A DNA stretch of 64,000 nucleotides from positions 7,998,001-8,062,000 of the forward strand of contig NZ_CP107845.1 in the NCBI RefSeq assembly GCF_041431415.1, given 5' to 3'. The position numbers and the translations under genes were made by a program. Positions within the stretch are counted from its first letter, which is position 1, and each line of letters starts with the position of its first letter. Under the pieces are notes generated by a model that made no database searches, had not been told where the DNA came from, and worked only from the letters and a program-made list of their open reading frames with translations. The stretch comes from Streptomyces sp. NBC_00513. GTDB taxonomy: Bacteria; Actinomycetota; Actinomycetes; Streptomycetales; Streptomycetaceae. Shown in pieces: positions 7,401 to 17,300 of this stretch.

Positions 7401-8327
7401 TCACGGGAGGGGCGGCGGAAAGATGGCAGCCGAGCCACTCTCCGCATTTCCGGCTCGCGCGCCGAGGAAATGGGTGTGGAGGGTGAGGGCGGGGGCGGTG
7501 GTCCGGGGCTGGGCGAGGGCCAGGGCCGCCGCGTGGTGCGGGCCGGCCGGGAGGTCCTGGACCGTCCAGCCGGGCGGGCGGGCCGGGGCGCCGGGGGCGG
7601 GGTCGCCGAGGTAGTCCAGGTCCGGGCCGCGGCCCAGGCCGGTGCCGAGGCCCTTCAGGTACGCCTCCTTACGGGCCCACAGCCGGGCGAAGACCGCAGG
7701 GCGCGACGACGGCGGTGCGCCGCGGATCTGGCTCCGCTCGGCCGGGTGCAGCGCCTCGCCGACGGTGGCCGCCCTGTGCGGTGCCGGGACTCCTTCCACG
7801 TCGACGCCGACCGGCCGTCCGGCCACCGCGATCAGCACCAGGTCACCGGTGTGGGACAGGGAGAAGTGCGGTGCGTCGGGGCCGGCCAGGGCGGGCCGGC
7901 CGTGCGGTGCGTCGCAGCACGGGCAGGGTTCGCGCAGGAACCTCAGCTCCGCCGGGGGCACGCCCCGGTACGCGGAGAGCACCCGGCGCAGGGCGAGGTG
8001 CGCGGCCGTGTAGCGGTCCCGGTCGAGGGAGTGGGCGAAGCCGGCCGCCCGGGCGCGTTCCCCGGCGTCCAGCGCGGACCGGTCCAGGTCCGCCGTGGGC
8101 AGTCCCGCGGCGGGGACGCGCAGGAGCCACAGGTCCGCGGAGCCCTCGGCCGGCCGCGGTCGCGCCGTCGGCCAGGCTGAGGAGGTCCAGCCCGGCGGCG
8201 GGCCGGTGAACTCCGGGGAGGGCTGCACGGAGGGCTCCGGTCTGTCGGCTTCGGCGGACGGCTGTCCCGACTCCGACACCGTAGCGCAGCGGATATGCGG
8301 GGAATTGATGGCCGGATATCGGCCCAC
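7401..8327 (-). CDS. Sfp-type 4'-phosphopantetheinyl transferase
   Basis: The protein shows the three signatures of Sfp/Gsp-type transferases: FSLSHTGDLVLIAV, VGVDVEGV and FARLWARKEAYLKGLG. It transfers the phosphopantetheine arm of CoA to the conserved serine of ACP/PCP domains. In this position, divergent from the regulator operon of a PKS cluster, it may activate the PKS carrier domains encoded downstream. The frame allows 308 residues from ATG 8327, but the first 60 or so are proline-rich and low in conservation; the recognisable protein begins near DLWLLRVP, so the true start may be further in. It converges with the chloramphenicol phosphotransferase gene at its 3' end. Confidence 0.82.
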   Translation of the reverse strand: MGRYPAINSPHIRCATVSESGQPSAEADRPEPSVQPSPEFTGPPPGWTSSAWPTARPRPAEGSADLWLLRVPAAGLPTADLDRSALDAGERARAAGFAHSLDRDRYTAAHLALRRVLSAYRGVPPAELRFLREPCPCCDAPHGRPALAGPDAPHFSLSHTGDLVLIAVAGRPVGVDVEGVPAPHRAATVGEALHPAERSQIRGAPPSSRPAVFARLWARKEAYLKGLGTGLGRGPDLDYLGDPAPGAPARPPGWTVQDLPAGPHHAAALALAQPRTTAPALTLHTHFLGARAGNAESGSAAIFPPPLP

Positions 8328-8347
8328 CGGAGTGTCCCGGAGAGGTG

Positions 8348-8374
8348 GTACTCCCGTTGTTTCTCGGGGAGTAC
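8348..8374. promoter_or_regulatory. Inverted repeat GTACTCCC-N11-GGGAGTAC between the divergent PPTase and LAL1 genes
   Basis: Perfect 8-bp arms lie at 8348-8355 and 8367-8374, about two helical turns centre to centre. They lie in the 274-bp intergenic region separating the minus-strand phosphopantetheinyl transferase from the + strand regulator operon. Geometry and position suit an operator for a dimeric regulator controlling one or both directions. It does not match the palindrome of PAS-LuxR polyene regulators. Confidence 0.35.
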
Positions 8375-8601
8375 GGGAATTCCGTGCGGCGGAACGGCCG
8401 AAATGGGGTGCGCTTTCGAGCAGTTCACGCCGGGTAGTGCTGCGGGGCTTGGCCAGGGATCGGCGTCTTCTGGCTCAAATCCGTTGGATCTGCCCCGACT
8501 TCCTCCTTGGTGTCGCTTACGCTCTTGTTTCTCGGGGGAGGATTGCGGCGTTTGGGGCACCGGGCGCCAGGAGTGGATTCACGGAAGAAGAGGGAAATAC
8601 C

Positions 8602-11475
8602 GTGGCGGTCACCGTCGGTACTGTCCGGGCCCCCGGCCCGACCCGGAGCCTGGACGTCCGCACAGCCGAACTCGACGCCCTGCTGCGCCACGCCGCCGAC
8701 GCCGGGGCGGGCGCCGCGCGCGCCGTCCTCGTCAGGGGGCCGGCCGGGATCGGCAGGAGCCACCTGCTGGCCGTCGCGGGCGAACGACTGGCCGCCGAGG
8801 GCATGACCGTACGGCGCGTCACCGGCCTTCCCGGCGGTACCTCCGTGGTCCGCGCGGTCGACGCCCTCCTCGCACCGCCGCCCGGACCGCCGCCCGGGAC
8901 ACCGCTCCCGGGGCCGTCCGCGACACCCGCGCGGCCGGACGCGGCCGCCGGGCCGCCCGGTACGCACGGCGACTGGCACCGGTTCCACCGCCGCACCCTG
9001 GACCTCCTCGCCTCCGGCCCCACGGCCCTGGTCCTCGACGACGCCCAGTGGTGCGACGAAGCCTCCCTGCGCTGCGTCGACTTCATCCTGCGCCGGTCCG
9101 CCGGCCGGCCCCTGCTCGTCGTCCTCGCCCAGCGCACCGGCGCCCCGGGCCCCGGAACCCGGGTGCTCGCCGAGATCCTCGCCCAGGACCGCTGCGCCCT
9201 GCTGGAACTCGGCCCCCTGGACGAACCCGGCACCCAGCGCATGGTCACCCGGGTCTTCGGCGCCCCCGCCGACCAGCCGTTCGTCCGGCACTGCACGCAG
9301 ATCACCGGCGGCAACCCGCTGCTGCTCGACCGACTGCTCCGCGCCCTGCGCACCGTGGGCATCCCGCCTGGCGCCGACGCCCTGCACCAGCTGAGCTCCG
9401 TCCACCGGACCGTACTGGCCTCCCTGATACCCGGGTTCCTCGCCGCCGGGCCCCGCCCCGCCCGGCAGGTGGCCACGGCCCTCGCCGTGCTCGGACGCGC
9501 CGACGCCGACCCGCTCGCCGCGTTCAGCGGGCTCAGCGGCCGGCGCGTGGAGTCCGCCCTGAGCTGGCTGCGCCACATCGAGGCCGTACCGCCCGGCTCC
9601 CCGCCCCGGATGCGCGAGGGGATCCGTACAGCCGTCCTCGCCTCCCTCGACGGCCCCGAACTGCAACGGCTGCGGGCCCGGGCCGCCCGCGTCCTCAGCG
9701 ACGCCGGGCACCCCGCGGCCGAAGTCGCCGCGCAGCTCGCCCTGCTGGACCGGATCGACGAACCGTGGATGTTCGCGGTGCTGCGCGACGCCCTCGCCGA
9801 AGCCCCGACCCGCGCGACCGTCAGCGCCGCCGGCCGCTGGCTGCGCGGCCCGGGCCGCCGGCTCACCGCCGCCCGGCGCGGCGACCTGCACGTCGAACTG
9901 GCCCGCGCCGCCAGCCGCACCGTCGTCGCCCCCGCCCACGCCCTCTGGCACCTTCGCCAGGCCCTCGAGCTGACCCCCGCCCCCCGGGAACGGGCCCCCG
10001 TCGCGGTGAAGTACGCCATGATGGCGCTCGGCACCGGAAGGGCCCCCGAAGCGCTCCGATTACTGGAGCGGGTCCTGGACGACCTGCGCGCCACGACGGC
10101 CGCGGGCGAGGAGCCCGCCGACCGCGAGGTACGCGTCACCGTCGAATCCGCCCTGCTGGCCACTGCGGTGAACGACCGGACCGCCCTGCCCGCCGCCCGC
10201 GCCCGGGCCGCCGCCCTGCCCGTCCCGGACGGACACAGCCCCGCCGACCGCCGGCTGCTGGCCGCGCTCAGCGCCTTCGCCGCACTGGACGGCGGCTCCG
10301 CCGGCCGGGCGGCCGCCCTCGCCCGGCAGGCCCTGCGCGCCGACGAACCCGGCACCGCCGGCTGGGGGGTGTTCTGCTCCTCCGCCGTCCTCGCCCTCGC
10401 CGACTGCGCCGAGGAAGCGCTGACCGCACTGGACCAGGCGCTGTCCCCGGCCGAGGCCCACCCGCCGCTGTGGCCCCGGCGCGCCGCGCTGGCCGGCCGC
10501 TCCCTGATCCTGCACGGCATCGGCGACGTACCGGCCGCCGCACGGGATGCCTGGGCCGCCGTCGAGGGCGTCGGACCGTCCGGGGCCCCGCCGTTCGCGC
10601 GCGTCGCGCTGGCCTCCGTACTCCTCTCCCAGGGCGAGGCCCGGCAGGCGGCCACCGTGCTCGACGAGCTCGCACGCGTCGCGCCGGACCTGGACCGCAG
10701 CGTCTGGGAACGGCACCACTACCTGTACACCCGGGGCCGGATCCTGCGGGAACTGGGCGATCTGGACGGGGCGCTGGAGCAGTGGCGCCGGTGCGGCCGC
10801 AGCCAGGAGGAGGCCGGCATCGCCAACCCGGTGCTGGCACCCTGGTGGCTGCCCACCGCCACCACGCTGGGCCGCCTCGGCCGGGGAGCCGAAGCCGCCG
10901 GCATCGTCCGGGCCGCACAGGAACGCGCCCGGAGCTGGGGCACGCCGCGCGCCCTGGGCCTGGGCCTGGTCGCGGAGGCCTCGGTCGTCGAGGGCCGCGG
11001 CCGTACGGAGCTGCTCACCGAGGCCGTCGAGCTGCTGGCCGACTCCCCGGCCCGGCTGGAACTCGCCAAGGCCGAATACCAGTTGGGCCGCGAACTGCTC
11101 GTCCTGGGGGACGCCCGCGGCGCGCGCGGCCATCTGCGCCGGGCCATCGGCCTCGCCACCCGCTGCGGCTACCACGTCCTCTCCGCCATCGCCCGCGACG
11201 CGCTGGTGACCGCGGGGGGCCGGATGCCGCAGCTCGCCACCGTCCCCCTCGACTCCCTCACCCACAGCGAGCGTCGCATCGCGACGCTGGCCGAGCGCGG
11301 CCACAGCAACAAGAAGATCGCGGAAACGCTCTTCATCACCCCGCGCACGGTGGAGATGCACTTGACCAACGTCTACCGGAAGCTCGACGTGCGCGGCCGC
11401 GCCGACCTGCCGCGCGGCCTCGCGGGCCGCCCCGGAGCGCCCGGACGGGCCGACGGCCTGCCGGCCACGTCCTGA
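8602..11475 (+). CDS. LAL-family (large ATP-binding LuxR) regulator 1, TTA-containing
   Basis: The 957-residue protein has an N-terminal ATPase module, a long alpha-helical repeat-rich middle and a C-terminal LuxR helix-turn-helix (LTHSERRIATLAERGHSNKK, then IAETLFITPRTVEMHLTNVY, residues about 883-948). Walker A is GPAGIGRS at 46-53, with Arg52 in place of the usual Lys; Walker B is LVLDDAQW near 143-150. LALs are activators of polyene and macrolide PKS operons. The start is GTG 8602, with GAGGG at 8590-8594 seven bases upstream; earlier starts would add unrelated sequence. A TTA codon at 10060-10062 (residue 487) makes translation likely to need the bldA tRNA. First of three tandem LALs, as in nystatin-type clusters. 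Confidence 0.88.
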   Translation: MAVTVGTVRAPGPTRSLDVRTAELDALLRHAADAGAGAARAVLVRGPAGIGRSHLLAVAGERLAAEGMTVRRVTGLPGGTSVVRAVDALLAPPPGPPPGTPLPGPSATPARPDAAAGPPGTHGDWHRFHRRTLDLLASGPTALVLDDAQWCDEASLRCVDFILRRSAGRPLLVVLAQRTGAPGPGTRVLAEILAQDRCALLELGPLDEPGTQRMVTRVFGAPADQPFVRHCTQITGGNPLLLDRLLRALRTVGIPPGADALHQLSSVHRTVLASLIPGFLAAGPRPARQVATALAVLGRADADPLAAFSGLSGRRVESALSWLRHIEAVPPGSPPRMREGIRTAVLASLDGPELQRLRARAARVLSDAGHPAAEVAAQLALLDRIDEPWMFAVLRDALAEAPTRATVSAAGRWLRGPGRRLTAARRGDLHVELARAASRTVVAPAHALWHLRQALELTPAPRERAPVAVKYAMMALGTGRAPEALRLLERVLDDLRATTAAGEEPADREVRVTVESALLATAVNDRTALPAARARAAALPVPDGHSPADRRLLAALSAFAALDGGSAGRAAALARQALRADEPGTAGWGVFCSSAVLALADCAEEALTALDQALSPAEAHPPLWPRRAALAGRSLILHGIGDVPAAARDAWAAVEGVGPSGAPPFARVALASVLLSQGEARQAATVLDELARVAPDLDRSVWERHHYLYTRGRILRELGDLDGALEQWRRCGRSQEEAGIANPVLAPWWLPTATTLGRLGRGAEAAGIVRAAQERARSWGTPRALGLGLVAEASVVEGRGRTELLTEAVELLADSPARLELAKAEYQLGRELLVLGDARGARGHLRRAIGLATRCGYHVLSAIARDALVTAGGRMPQLATVPLDSLTHSERRIATLAERGHSNKKIAETLFITPRTVEMHLTNVYRKLDVRGRADLPRGLAGRPGAPGRADGLPATS

Positions 11476-11558
11476 CTCCCCGGGTGACGGCACGCAGCCC
11501 CCGGCGGCAGCCGGGAGGAGCCCCAACGGACACGACACCCCCTGGAGGACGGACAGCC

Positions 11559-14483
11559 ATGGAGCGGACGAGGACAGCGCCGGACCCGGCCCGCCGGACC
11601 CGGCCCACCGCCCCCGCGCGGCCGGCGGCGCCCGTCGGACGGGACACGGAGGCCGGGCTGCTGCGCGGCCTGCTGGAGGAGCTGCGGGAGGGACGGCCAG
11701 CCCTCGTCGAGGTGCACGGCCCGCCCGGCATCGGACGCAGCTCCCTCCTGGACCACGCCGCCGCCCTCGCCCCGGCGGCGGGGGTACGGGTCGCGGCCGC
11801 CCGGGCGACGGCGGAGGAGGCCGGCCTGCCCTACGGCGTCGCCGCGCAGCTCCACGCGCGGCTCCTCCCCGCACTCACCCCGGACAGCCCCGCCGTGCCG
11901 CCCGCCGGCGCCGCCCGTCCCGGCGACGGGCAGGCCGGAGGAGCCTGGACGTGCCGCCCCGCGGACCTGTGCGCCGTCTTCCTGGAGGCCGCCCGCAGCG
12001 GGCCCCTGCTGCTCCTCGTCGACGACGTCCAGTGGGCCGACCCGCAGTCCCTGCGCTGGCTCCAGGCCCTGGCCCGCAGGCTCGCCGGGGCGCCCCTCAT
12101 GCTCCTCACCGCCCGCAACACCGCGGTACCGGCCGGCGCGCACGACCGCATCGAACCCTGCACCCTGGCCGGCGAGGACGCCGTGGCCCGGCACCTCCTG
12201 ACCCTGGGCCCCCTGCCGGACCGGGCCGTCGGCGAGGTACTCGCCGGGACCTGGCACACCCCGGTGGACGAAGCCTTCCGCACCGCCGCCCTCCAGCACC
12301 TCGAAGGCAGCCCGGCCCTCCTGCGCTCGGTCGTCGGACGGTTCCTCCGGCACGGCTGGACCCCCGACGCCGACCACCTCGGCCGGCTCGCCGACAGCGC
12401 GGCCGAAGCCGTACGGGAACGCACCGTACGGACCGTCGCCCTGCTCCCCGAGGAACTCCTCGGCGTGCTGCGCGCCGTAGCCGTCGCCGGACCCGACTGC
12501 ACCCCCGGCCTGATCGACGCCCTCGCCGGACCGCGCACCCTGGGGACCGCCCGGGTCCTGGCCCTGCTGTCCGGGGCCGGCCTGCTCGCCCCGGGACCCC
12601 GGCCTGGCCTGCGGAGCCCCGCCGCCGCCCGCGCTGTCCTCGCCGACCTCGGCAGCGAACACCGCGAGGAACTCCACGCCCGGGCCGCCGAATGGGCCCA
12701 CCGGGCCGCCCTCCCCGACCGGACGCTCGCCCGGCTGCTGCCGGACGCCCGCCGGATCGGCGCCCCCTGGGCCGTGGAAGCCCTGCAGCGCGAGGCCGCC
12801 GACTGCCGGGCCGCCGGCCGGTCCGCCCGCGCCGCCCGGCTGCTCGAACGGGCCCTGCGCGAACCGGTGTCCCCCGCCCTGCGGGCCCGGCTGCTCACCG
12901 ACCTCAGCGCCGCCGTCCTGCCCACCGAACCCGAGGTCGCCAGCCGTCACCTGTACCGCGCCCTGCACCCCACCGGCGACGGCTCCTGGCCCTCACCCGG
13001 CGCCGGAGCCGACGACGGGACGGGCCCCGCCCGGCTGCGCGCCGCGGAACTCCTCGTGGCCCGCGGCGACGTCGTCACCCCCCGCTCCCGCATCGCCCGG
13101 GCCGCCGCCGACGCCCGCCCGGGCACCGCCGAGCACTCCGGCCTGCGCGCCCTGCACTGGATAACCGAGTACAGCCGGCCCGACCCGGCCGACGAGACCG
13201 ACGCACCCCTGCCCGAACCCGGCCCGCCGACACCGGAACGCTCCGCCGAGGCGGCCGTCGCCGCCTGGCGCACCGCGCAGCGCGGCCGCGACATCACCCG
13301 GGCCCGGTCCCTCGCCCGGGCGGCGCTGGCCCCGCCGGCCCGCGAGCACGTCCCGCTCACCGTCCGGGCGGCGGCCGCACACGCCCTCGTCCTCACCGGG
13401 GACACCGTCGAGGCGCGCCGGGCGCTCGACGAGATCCTCGTACGCGCCGGCCACCGCGACGCCCCCGCCGTCGCCGGCCTCGCCCTGCTCGTCACCTGCC
13501 TCGCCGAACTGCGGGCCGGCCGGGACGAGGCCGCCGCGCGGGCCCTGGAGCGGTGCGAGGAGCTCATGCCGAGCCGCTGCTGGCATCCGCTGATGGCACC
13601 GGGACCCCTCGCCCTGCGGGCCCTGCTGCACCTGCGGCGGGGCGAGCGGAGCGCGGCCGAACGGGTCCTCGCGACCGAGCTGCCGCCCGGCGCCGAGGGC
13701 GGGCTGTCCTGGGCGTACCTGCTGTATGCCCGCGGCCGGGTCCGGCTCGCGGGCGGACAGCGCGAGGCGGCTTTCGCCGACCTGCTGGAGTGCGGGCGCC
13801 AGCTGCTCGCCCGGCAGGCCTCCAACCCGGCCCTGCTGCCGTGGCGTTCGGCCGCCGCGCGGACCCGCGAGCCCGGGGACCCGGTGGCCGTGGCCCTGGT
13901 CGCCGAGGAGCGCCGGCGCGCCCTGCTGTGGGGATCGCCCACCGCCATGGCGGCGGCCCTGGGGGAGGGGCCCGGGCCCGCGCGCCCGGGATCCCCGGGC
14001 CCCGGCCGGCCGGCCAGCTGGCAGTACCGGCAGGCGCTGGTCGCCCTCGGCACGGCCCCGTACTCCGGCCACCTCACCGTCGACTCCCTCCTCGGCAGCG
14101 ACCGGGGGGCGGGTGCGCGGCGGCCCGCTCCCGGCGGGCCCCTGGCGCCGAACCCGTCGACGTCCGGGCCCGCATCCGCATCCGTACCCGGGCCCGCACA
14201 CGTACCCGCATCCGTACCCGCATCCGCACCAGCCGCCCCACGCGTACCCGAGCCCCGAACCCCGTCCGCGCGGCCGCCCGCCGCGGGCCCGCTGACCCGC
14301 GCCGAGCGGCGCGTCGCGGCCCTCGCCGCCTCGGGCCGGGCCAACCGGGCCATCGCCGAGGAACTCGCCGTCACCCCCAGAACGGTGGAGCTCCACCTGA
14401 CCAAGGCCTACCGGAAGCTCGGCATCCGAGGCCGGCCCCAGCTGCCCGCTGCGCTGGAACGGACACCGAGGGAGTCCGCATGA
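11559..14483 (+). CDS. LAL-family regulator 2
   Basis: The 974-residue LuxR-family ATPase has Walker A GPPGIGRS at residues 54-61, again with Arg (60) for Lys, and Walker B LLLLVDDVQWADPQSLRWL. The C-terminal HTH contains LTRAERRVAALAASGRANRA and AVTPRTVELHLTKAYRKLGI. The start is ATG 11559, preceded by CTGGAGGAC. Before the HTH lies a low-complexity linker encoded by near-tandem repeats (about 14160-14240; Pro/Ala/Ser/Val-rich), probably flexible. The gene is 83 bp after regulator 1 and close to regulator 3, so the three likely form one operon. It presumably activates the PKS genes; direct targets are not visible. Confidence 0.87.
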   Translation: MERTRTAPDPARRTRPTAPARPAAPVGRDTEAGLLRGLLEELREGRPALVEVHGPPGIGRSSLLDHAAALAPAAGVRVAAARATAEEAGLPYGVAAQLHARLLPALTPDSPAVPPAGAARPGDGQAGGAWTCRPADLCAVFLEAARSGPLLLLVDDVQWADPQSLRWLQALARRLAGAPLMLLTARNTAVPAGAHDRIEPCTLAGEDAVARHLLTLGPLPDRAVGEVLAGTWHTPVDEAFRTAALQHLEGSPALLRSVVGRFLRHGWTPDADHLGRLADSAAEAVRERTVRTVALLPEELLGVLRAVAVAGPDCTPGLIDALAGPRTLGTARVLALLSGAGLLAPGPRPGLRSPAAARAVLADLGSEHREELHARAAEWAHRAALPDRTLARLLPDARRIGAPWAVEALQREAADCRAAGRSARAARLLERALREPVSPALRARLLTDLSAAVLPTEPEVASRHLYRALHPTGDGSWPSPGAGADDGTGPARLRAAELLVARGDVVTPRSRIARAAADARPGTAEHSGLRALHWITEYSRPDPADETDAPLPEPGPPTPERSAEAAVAAWRTAQRGRDITRARSLARAALAPPAREHVPLTVRAAAAHALVLTGDTVEARRALDEILVRAGHRDAPAVAGLALLVTCLAELRAGRDEAAARALERCEELMPSRCWHPLMAPGPLALRALLHLRRGERSAAERVLATELPPGAEGGLSWAYLLYARGRVRLAGGQREAAFADLLECGRQLLARQASNPALLPWRSAAARTREPGDPVAVALVAEERRRALLWGSPTAMAAALGEGPGPARPGSPGPGRPASWQYRQALVALGTAPYSGHLTVDSLLGSDRGAGARRPAPGGPLAPNPSTSGPASASVPGPAHVPASVPASAPAAPRVPEPRTPSARPPAAGPLTRAERRVAALAASGRANRAIAEELAVTPRTVELHLTKAYRKLGIRGRPQLPAALERTPRESA
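14160..14240 (+). repeat. Low-complexity GCATCCGTACCC-type repeats inside LAL2
   Basis: Variants of gcatccgtacccg recur several times here and encode the flexible linker PASASVPGPAHVPASVPAS between the helical region and the HTH of regulator 2. Slippage could change the linker length between strains without affecting folding domains. Confidence 0.6.
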
Positions 14484-14524
14484 CGAGGTCGACCCGCCCA
14501 CACGAAGGGCGAGGCGGAGGAACG

Positions 14525-17299
14525 ATGAGGCCCCTGCTGCACCGGCAGAAGGAACTCGACCTGATCACCGGGGCCATGGACGCCGCGCGCCACGGCCCCG
14601 CCGGCGGCTCGGTGGTGATCGTCACCGGCGGCCTGGGCACGGGCAAGACCGCCCTGCTGCGCGCCCTGCCGGCGCTCGCCGAACGCCGCGGCATGCGCGT
14701 CGTCACCGCCAGCGGAGCCGTGTTCGAACGCGACTTCGGCTTCGGGGTGCTCGACCAGCTGCTGACCCCCGTCCTGCCCGGCACCGCCGTCGCACTGCCC
14801 GGCGACAGCACCAGCCCCTCGGCGGGCTCCGAGCAGGACGCCGCCCTCCTCGCGCTGCTGGCCGAACGCAGCGCCCGCACACCGCTGCTCATGCTGGTCG
14901 ACGACCTCCAGTGGGCCGACCTCCCCTCCCTGCGCTGGCTCGCCCGGCTGGCCGCACAGGTGGCGCGGCTGCGCGTCACCCTCGTCGTCACGCTCCGAGA
15001 AGGCGACCCCGGGGAGGACGGACCACAGCTCCACCAACTCACCCGACACGCCGCCCGCGTCCTGCGGTTGCAACCCCTGCCCCCCGAGGGCACCGCGGAC
15101 CTGGTCGCCGCCCTGACCGGGCGCCGCGTCGACCCGGCCTGCGCGCAGGCCTGCCACGAGGTCACCGGGGGCCATCCGCTGCTGCTCACCGCGCTCCTCG
15201 ACGCCCTGGCCGGTGCCGGAGAAGGGGCCGTGGACGACGTCCGGGCCATCCGCGCGGCCCGGCCCGTCGCCCTGCACGAACGGTTCACGGTCGTCCTGCG
15301 CGACCAGCCCATGCCGGTACGGGAGTTCGCCGCCGCCCTCGCGGTCCTCGGCGACGGCGCGGACGAGGAACTGGCGGGCCGGCTCGCCGGACTCGACGAC
15401 ACCGGCCGGACCGAAGCCGCCCGGGTGCTGCGCCGGCTGGGCCTGCTCGCCGAAGGCCGCGTACCCCGCTTCGTCCACCCGGTGGTGGGCGACGCCGTCG
15501 AGGAGGCGATGACACCCGCCGAGGCCGAGAGCATCCGCGTGCACGCCGCCCTGCTGCTCCACCTGGGAGGCCACCCGGCGGAGCGGGCCGCCACCCAGCT
15601 GCTCGCCGCCTCTTCCACCTGCCACGAGGACTGGCAGCTCGACGTCCTGCGGTCCGCGGCGGGCGCGGCCCGGCGGCGCTCCGCCCCGGACACCGCCGCC
15701 CGCTACCTGCGCCGCGCCCTGCTCGGCACCTCGCCCGAAGGACCGGACCGGGCCGAGCTGCTGGTGGAACTGGCCACCGTCGAGCGGGACGTCGCGCCCC
15801 GCGTGGCCCTACGGCACTTCGCCCAGGCCCTGGCCCTCTTCCCGGACGCGGACCAGCGCGCCCGGGTGGCGGGCCGGATCCCGCCGTTCCTCCTCGACGG
15901 CTGCCCGCCCGCCACCCTCGACACCGTCGTCAGGACCGCCGCGGAACTGGGCGGGGCCGCGGAACTCACCGGCACCGCCCGCCGGCACGCCCTGCGGCTG
16001 GAGGCACGGCTGCGGCACGCCGCACCGGGCGACCCGGCCGACTGCGGCGCCCGCCTGCGCTCCCTCGGCCCCCACCCCTGCCTGGACACCGCGGCCGACC
16101 GCGAGCTGGTCACCGTACTGCTGCACGGCGCCGCCACGGCCCAAACCATCACCGCCGCAGAGGCCGTACCGCTCGCCGAGCGGCTGCTCCAGCACGAACC
16201 CGCCGCCGCCGGCCACGCGCACACGGCGATGCCGCTGCTGACCGACGTCCTCGTCGCCTCCGACTCCCTCGGCACCCTCGGCCCGTGGCTGCGCACCGCC
16301 CACGACCGGGCCCGCCGGGAGAAAGCCGACGTGCCGCGCGCCGTCATCGCCGTCGAACTCACCCGGCTCGCCCTGGCCCGCGGCGACCTGACACGGGCGA
16401 GGGCGTACGCGGCGGAGGCGCTCGCCCTGGACATCACCGACTGGGCCACGCTCCAGACCTTGGCCGCCCTCGTCCTGACCGCCCTGGAGGCCCGGGACAC
16501 CGCCCTGGGCGGACAACTGCTGTCCGGCGCCCGGGAGGAAGCCGCCCCGGGCCACCGGCCCTCCCTGCGGCGCCTGCTGCACGGTTCGGCCGCCGCACTG
16601 CGCGAGGACCTGCCGACCGCCCTGGACTGCGTCCTGGACTGGGGTCACACCGCCGAGCGGGCCCACTGGCGCAACCCCGGCATGGCGCCCTGGCGTTCGT
16701 GGGCGGCGGCGCTGTCGTACCGGACGGGCAGGCCCGACCGGGCCCACGCCCTGATGGACGAGGAGTACGCCCGCGCCCTGAGCTGGGGCAGCCCGGTGCC
16801 CCTCGGACGGGCCCAGCGGGGCAAGGGCGCCCTCACCGAAGGCGCGGGCGGCATCCGGCTGCTCAGGGAGTCCGCGGACACCCTGGAAGGGACGGCCAAC
16901 GCCCTCGAACGGGCCCGCACCTCGCTCCTCCTCGGCCGGCGCCTGCTCGCCGCCGGGCAGGAGGCCGAGGCCGAGCACCGGCTGACCCGCGCCCGGGAGG
17001 AAGGCCTCGCCTGCGGCGCGCCCTGGCTGGCCGAACGGGCCGGGCTGGCCCTGCACGGCATCGCCGGATCCCACCGCGCGGACGTGGTGGCCGCGCTGAC
17101 CCGCACGGAGCGCCGGGTCGCCGGCCTCGCCGCCCGCGGCGCCTCCAACAAGGCCATCGCCGAGCGGCTGGAGGTGAGTTCGCGAGCCGTCGAGAAACAC
17201 CTCACCCGCGCCTACCGCAAGCTGCGCATCGAGGGCCGTACCGGTCTCGCCGCGATGGCCCGGCTGCTCTCCGAGGAGCCCGGCGCCGTGTGCCCGTAG
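14525..17299 (+). CDS. LAL-family regulator 3
   Basis: The 924-residue protein has a canonical Walker A GGLGTGKT at 35-42 (Lys41), unlike its two upstream paralogues, Walker B LLMLVDDLQWADLPSLRWL, and a C-terminal HTH (LTRTERRVAGLAARGASNKA, then EVSSRAVEKHLTRAYRKL). I chose ATG 14525 because GGAGG lies four bases upstream and the protein then begins in the usual LAL manner (MRPLLHRQKELDLI). An in-frame ATG at 14480 overlaps the stop of regulator 2 as ATGA and would add 15 residues; coupling from there is possible. It closes the regulator operon and is followed by a hairpin terminator-like structure. Confidence 0.87.
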   Translation: MRPLLHRQKELDLITGAMDAARHGPAGGSVVIVTGGLGTGKTALLRALPALAERRGMRVVTASGAVFERDFGFGVLDQLLTPVLPGTAVALPGDSTSPSAGSEQDAALLALLAERSARTPLLMLVDDLQWADLPSLRWLARLAAQVARLRVTLVVTLREGDPGEDGPQLHQLTRHAARVLRLQPLPPEGTADLVAALTGRRVDPACAQACHEVTGGHPLLLTALLDALAGAGEGAVDDVRAIRAARPVALHERFTVVLRDQPMPVREFAAALAVLGDGADEELAGRLAGLDDTGRTEAARVLRRLGLLAEGRVPRFVHPVVGDAVEEAMTPAEAESIRVHAALLLHLGGHPAERAATQLLAASSTCHEDWQLDVLRSAAGAARRRSAPDTAARYLRRALLGTSPEGPDRAELLVELATVERDVAPRVALRHFAQALALFPDADQRARVAGRIPPFLLDGCPPATLDTVVRTAAELGGAAELTGTARRHALRLEARLRHAAPGDPADCGARLRSLGPHPCLDTAADRELVTVLLHGAATAQTITAAEAVPLAERLLQHEPAAAGHAHTAMPLLTDVLVASDSLGTLGPWLRTAHDRARREKADVPRAVIAVELTRLALARGDLTRARAYAAEALALDITDWATLQTLAALVLTALEARDTALGGQLLSGAREEAAPGHRPSLRRLLHGSAAALREDLPTALDCVLDWGHTAERAHWRNPGMAPWRSWAAALSYRTGRPDRAHALMDEEYARALSWGSPVPLGRAQRGKGALTEGAGGIRLLRESADTLEGTANALERARTSLLLGRRLLAAGQEAEAEHRLTRAREEGLACGAPWLAERAGLALHGIAGSHRADVVAALTRTERRVAGLAARGASNKAIAERLEVSSRAVEKHLTRAYRKLRIEGRTGLAAMARLLSEEPGAVCP

Positions 17300-17300
17300 G

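Noticed and set aside
8095..8601. Upstream extension of the LAL1 frame to 8095
   Set aside because: It overlaps the minus-strand PPTase gene and lacks LAL-like sequence. GTG 8602 has a good SD and gives the normal LAL length.
14160..14240. Short repeats in LAL2 as a CRISPR array
   Set aside because: The repeats are degenerate, have no unique spacers, are in frame and encode a flexible linker. No cas genes are present.
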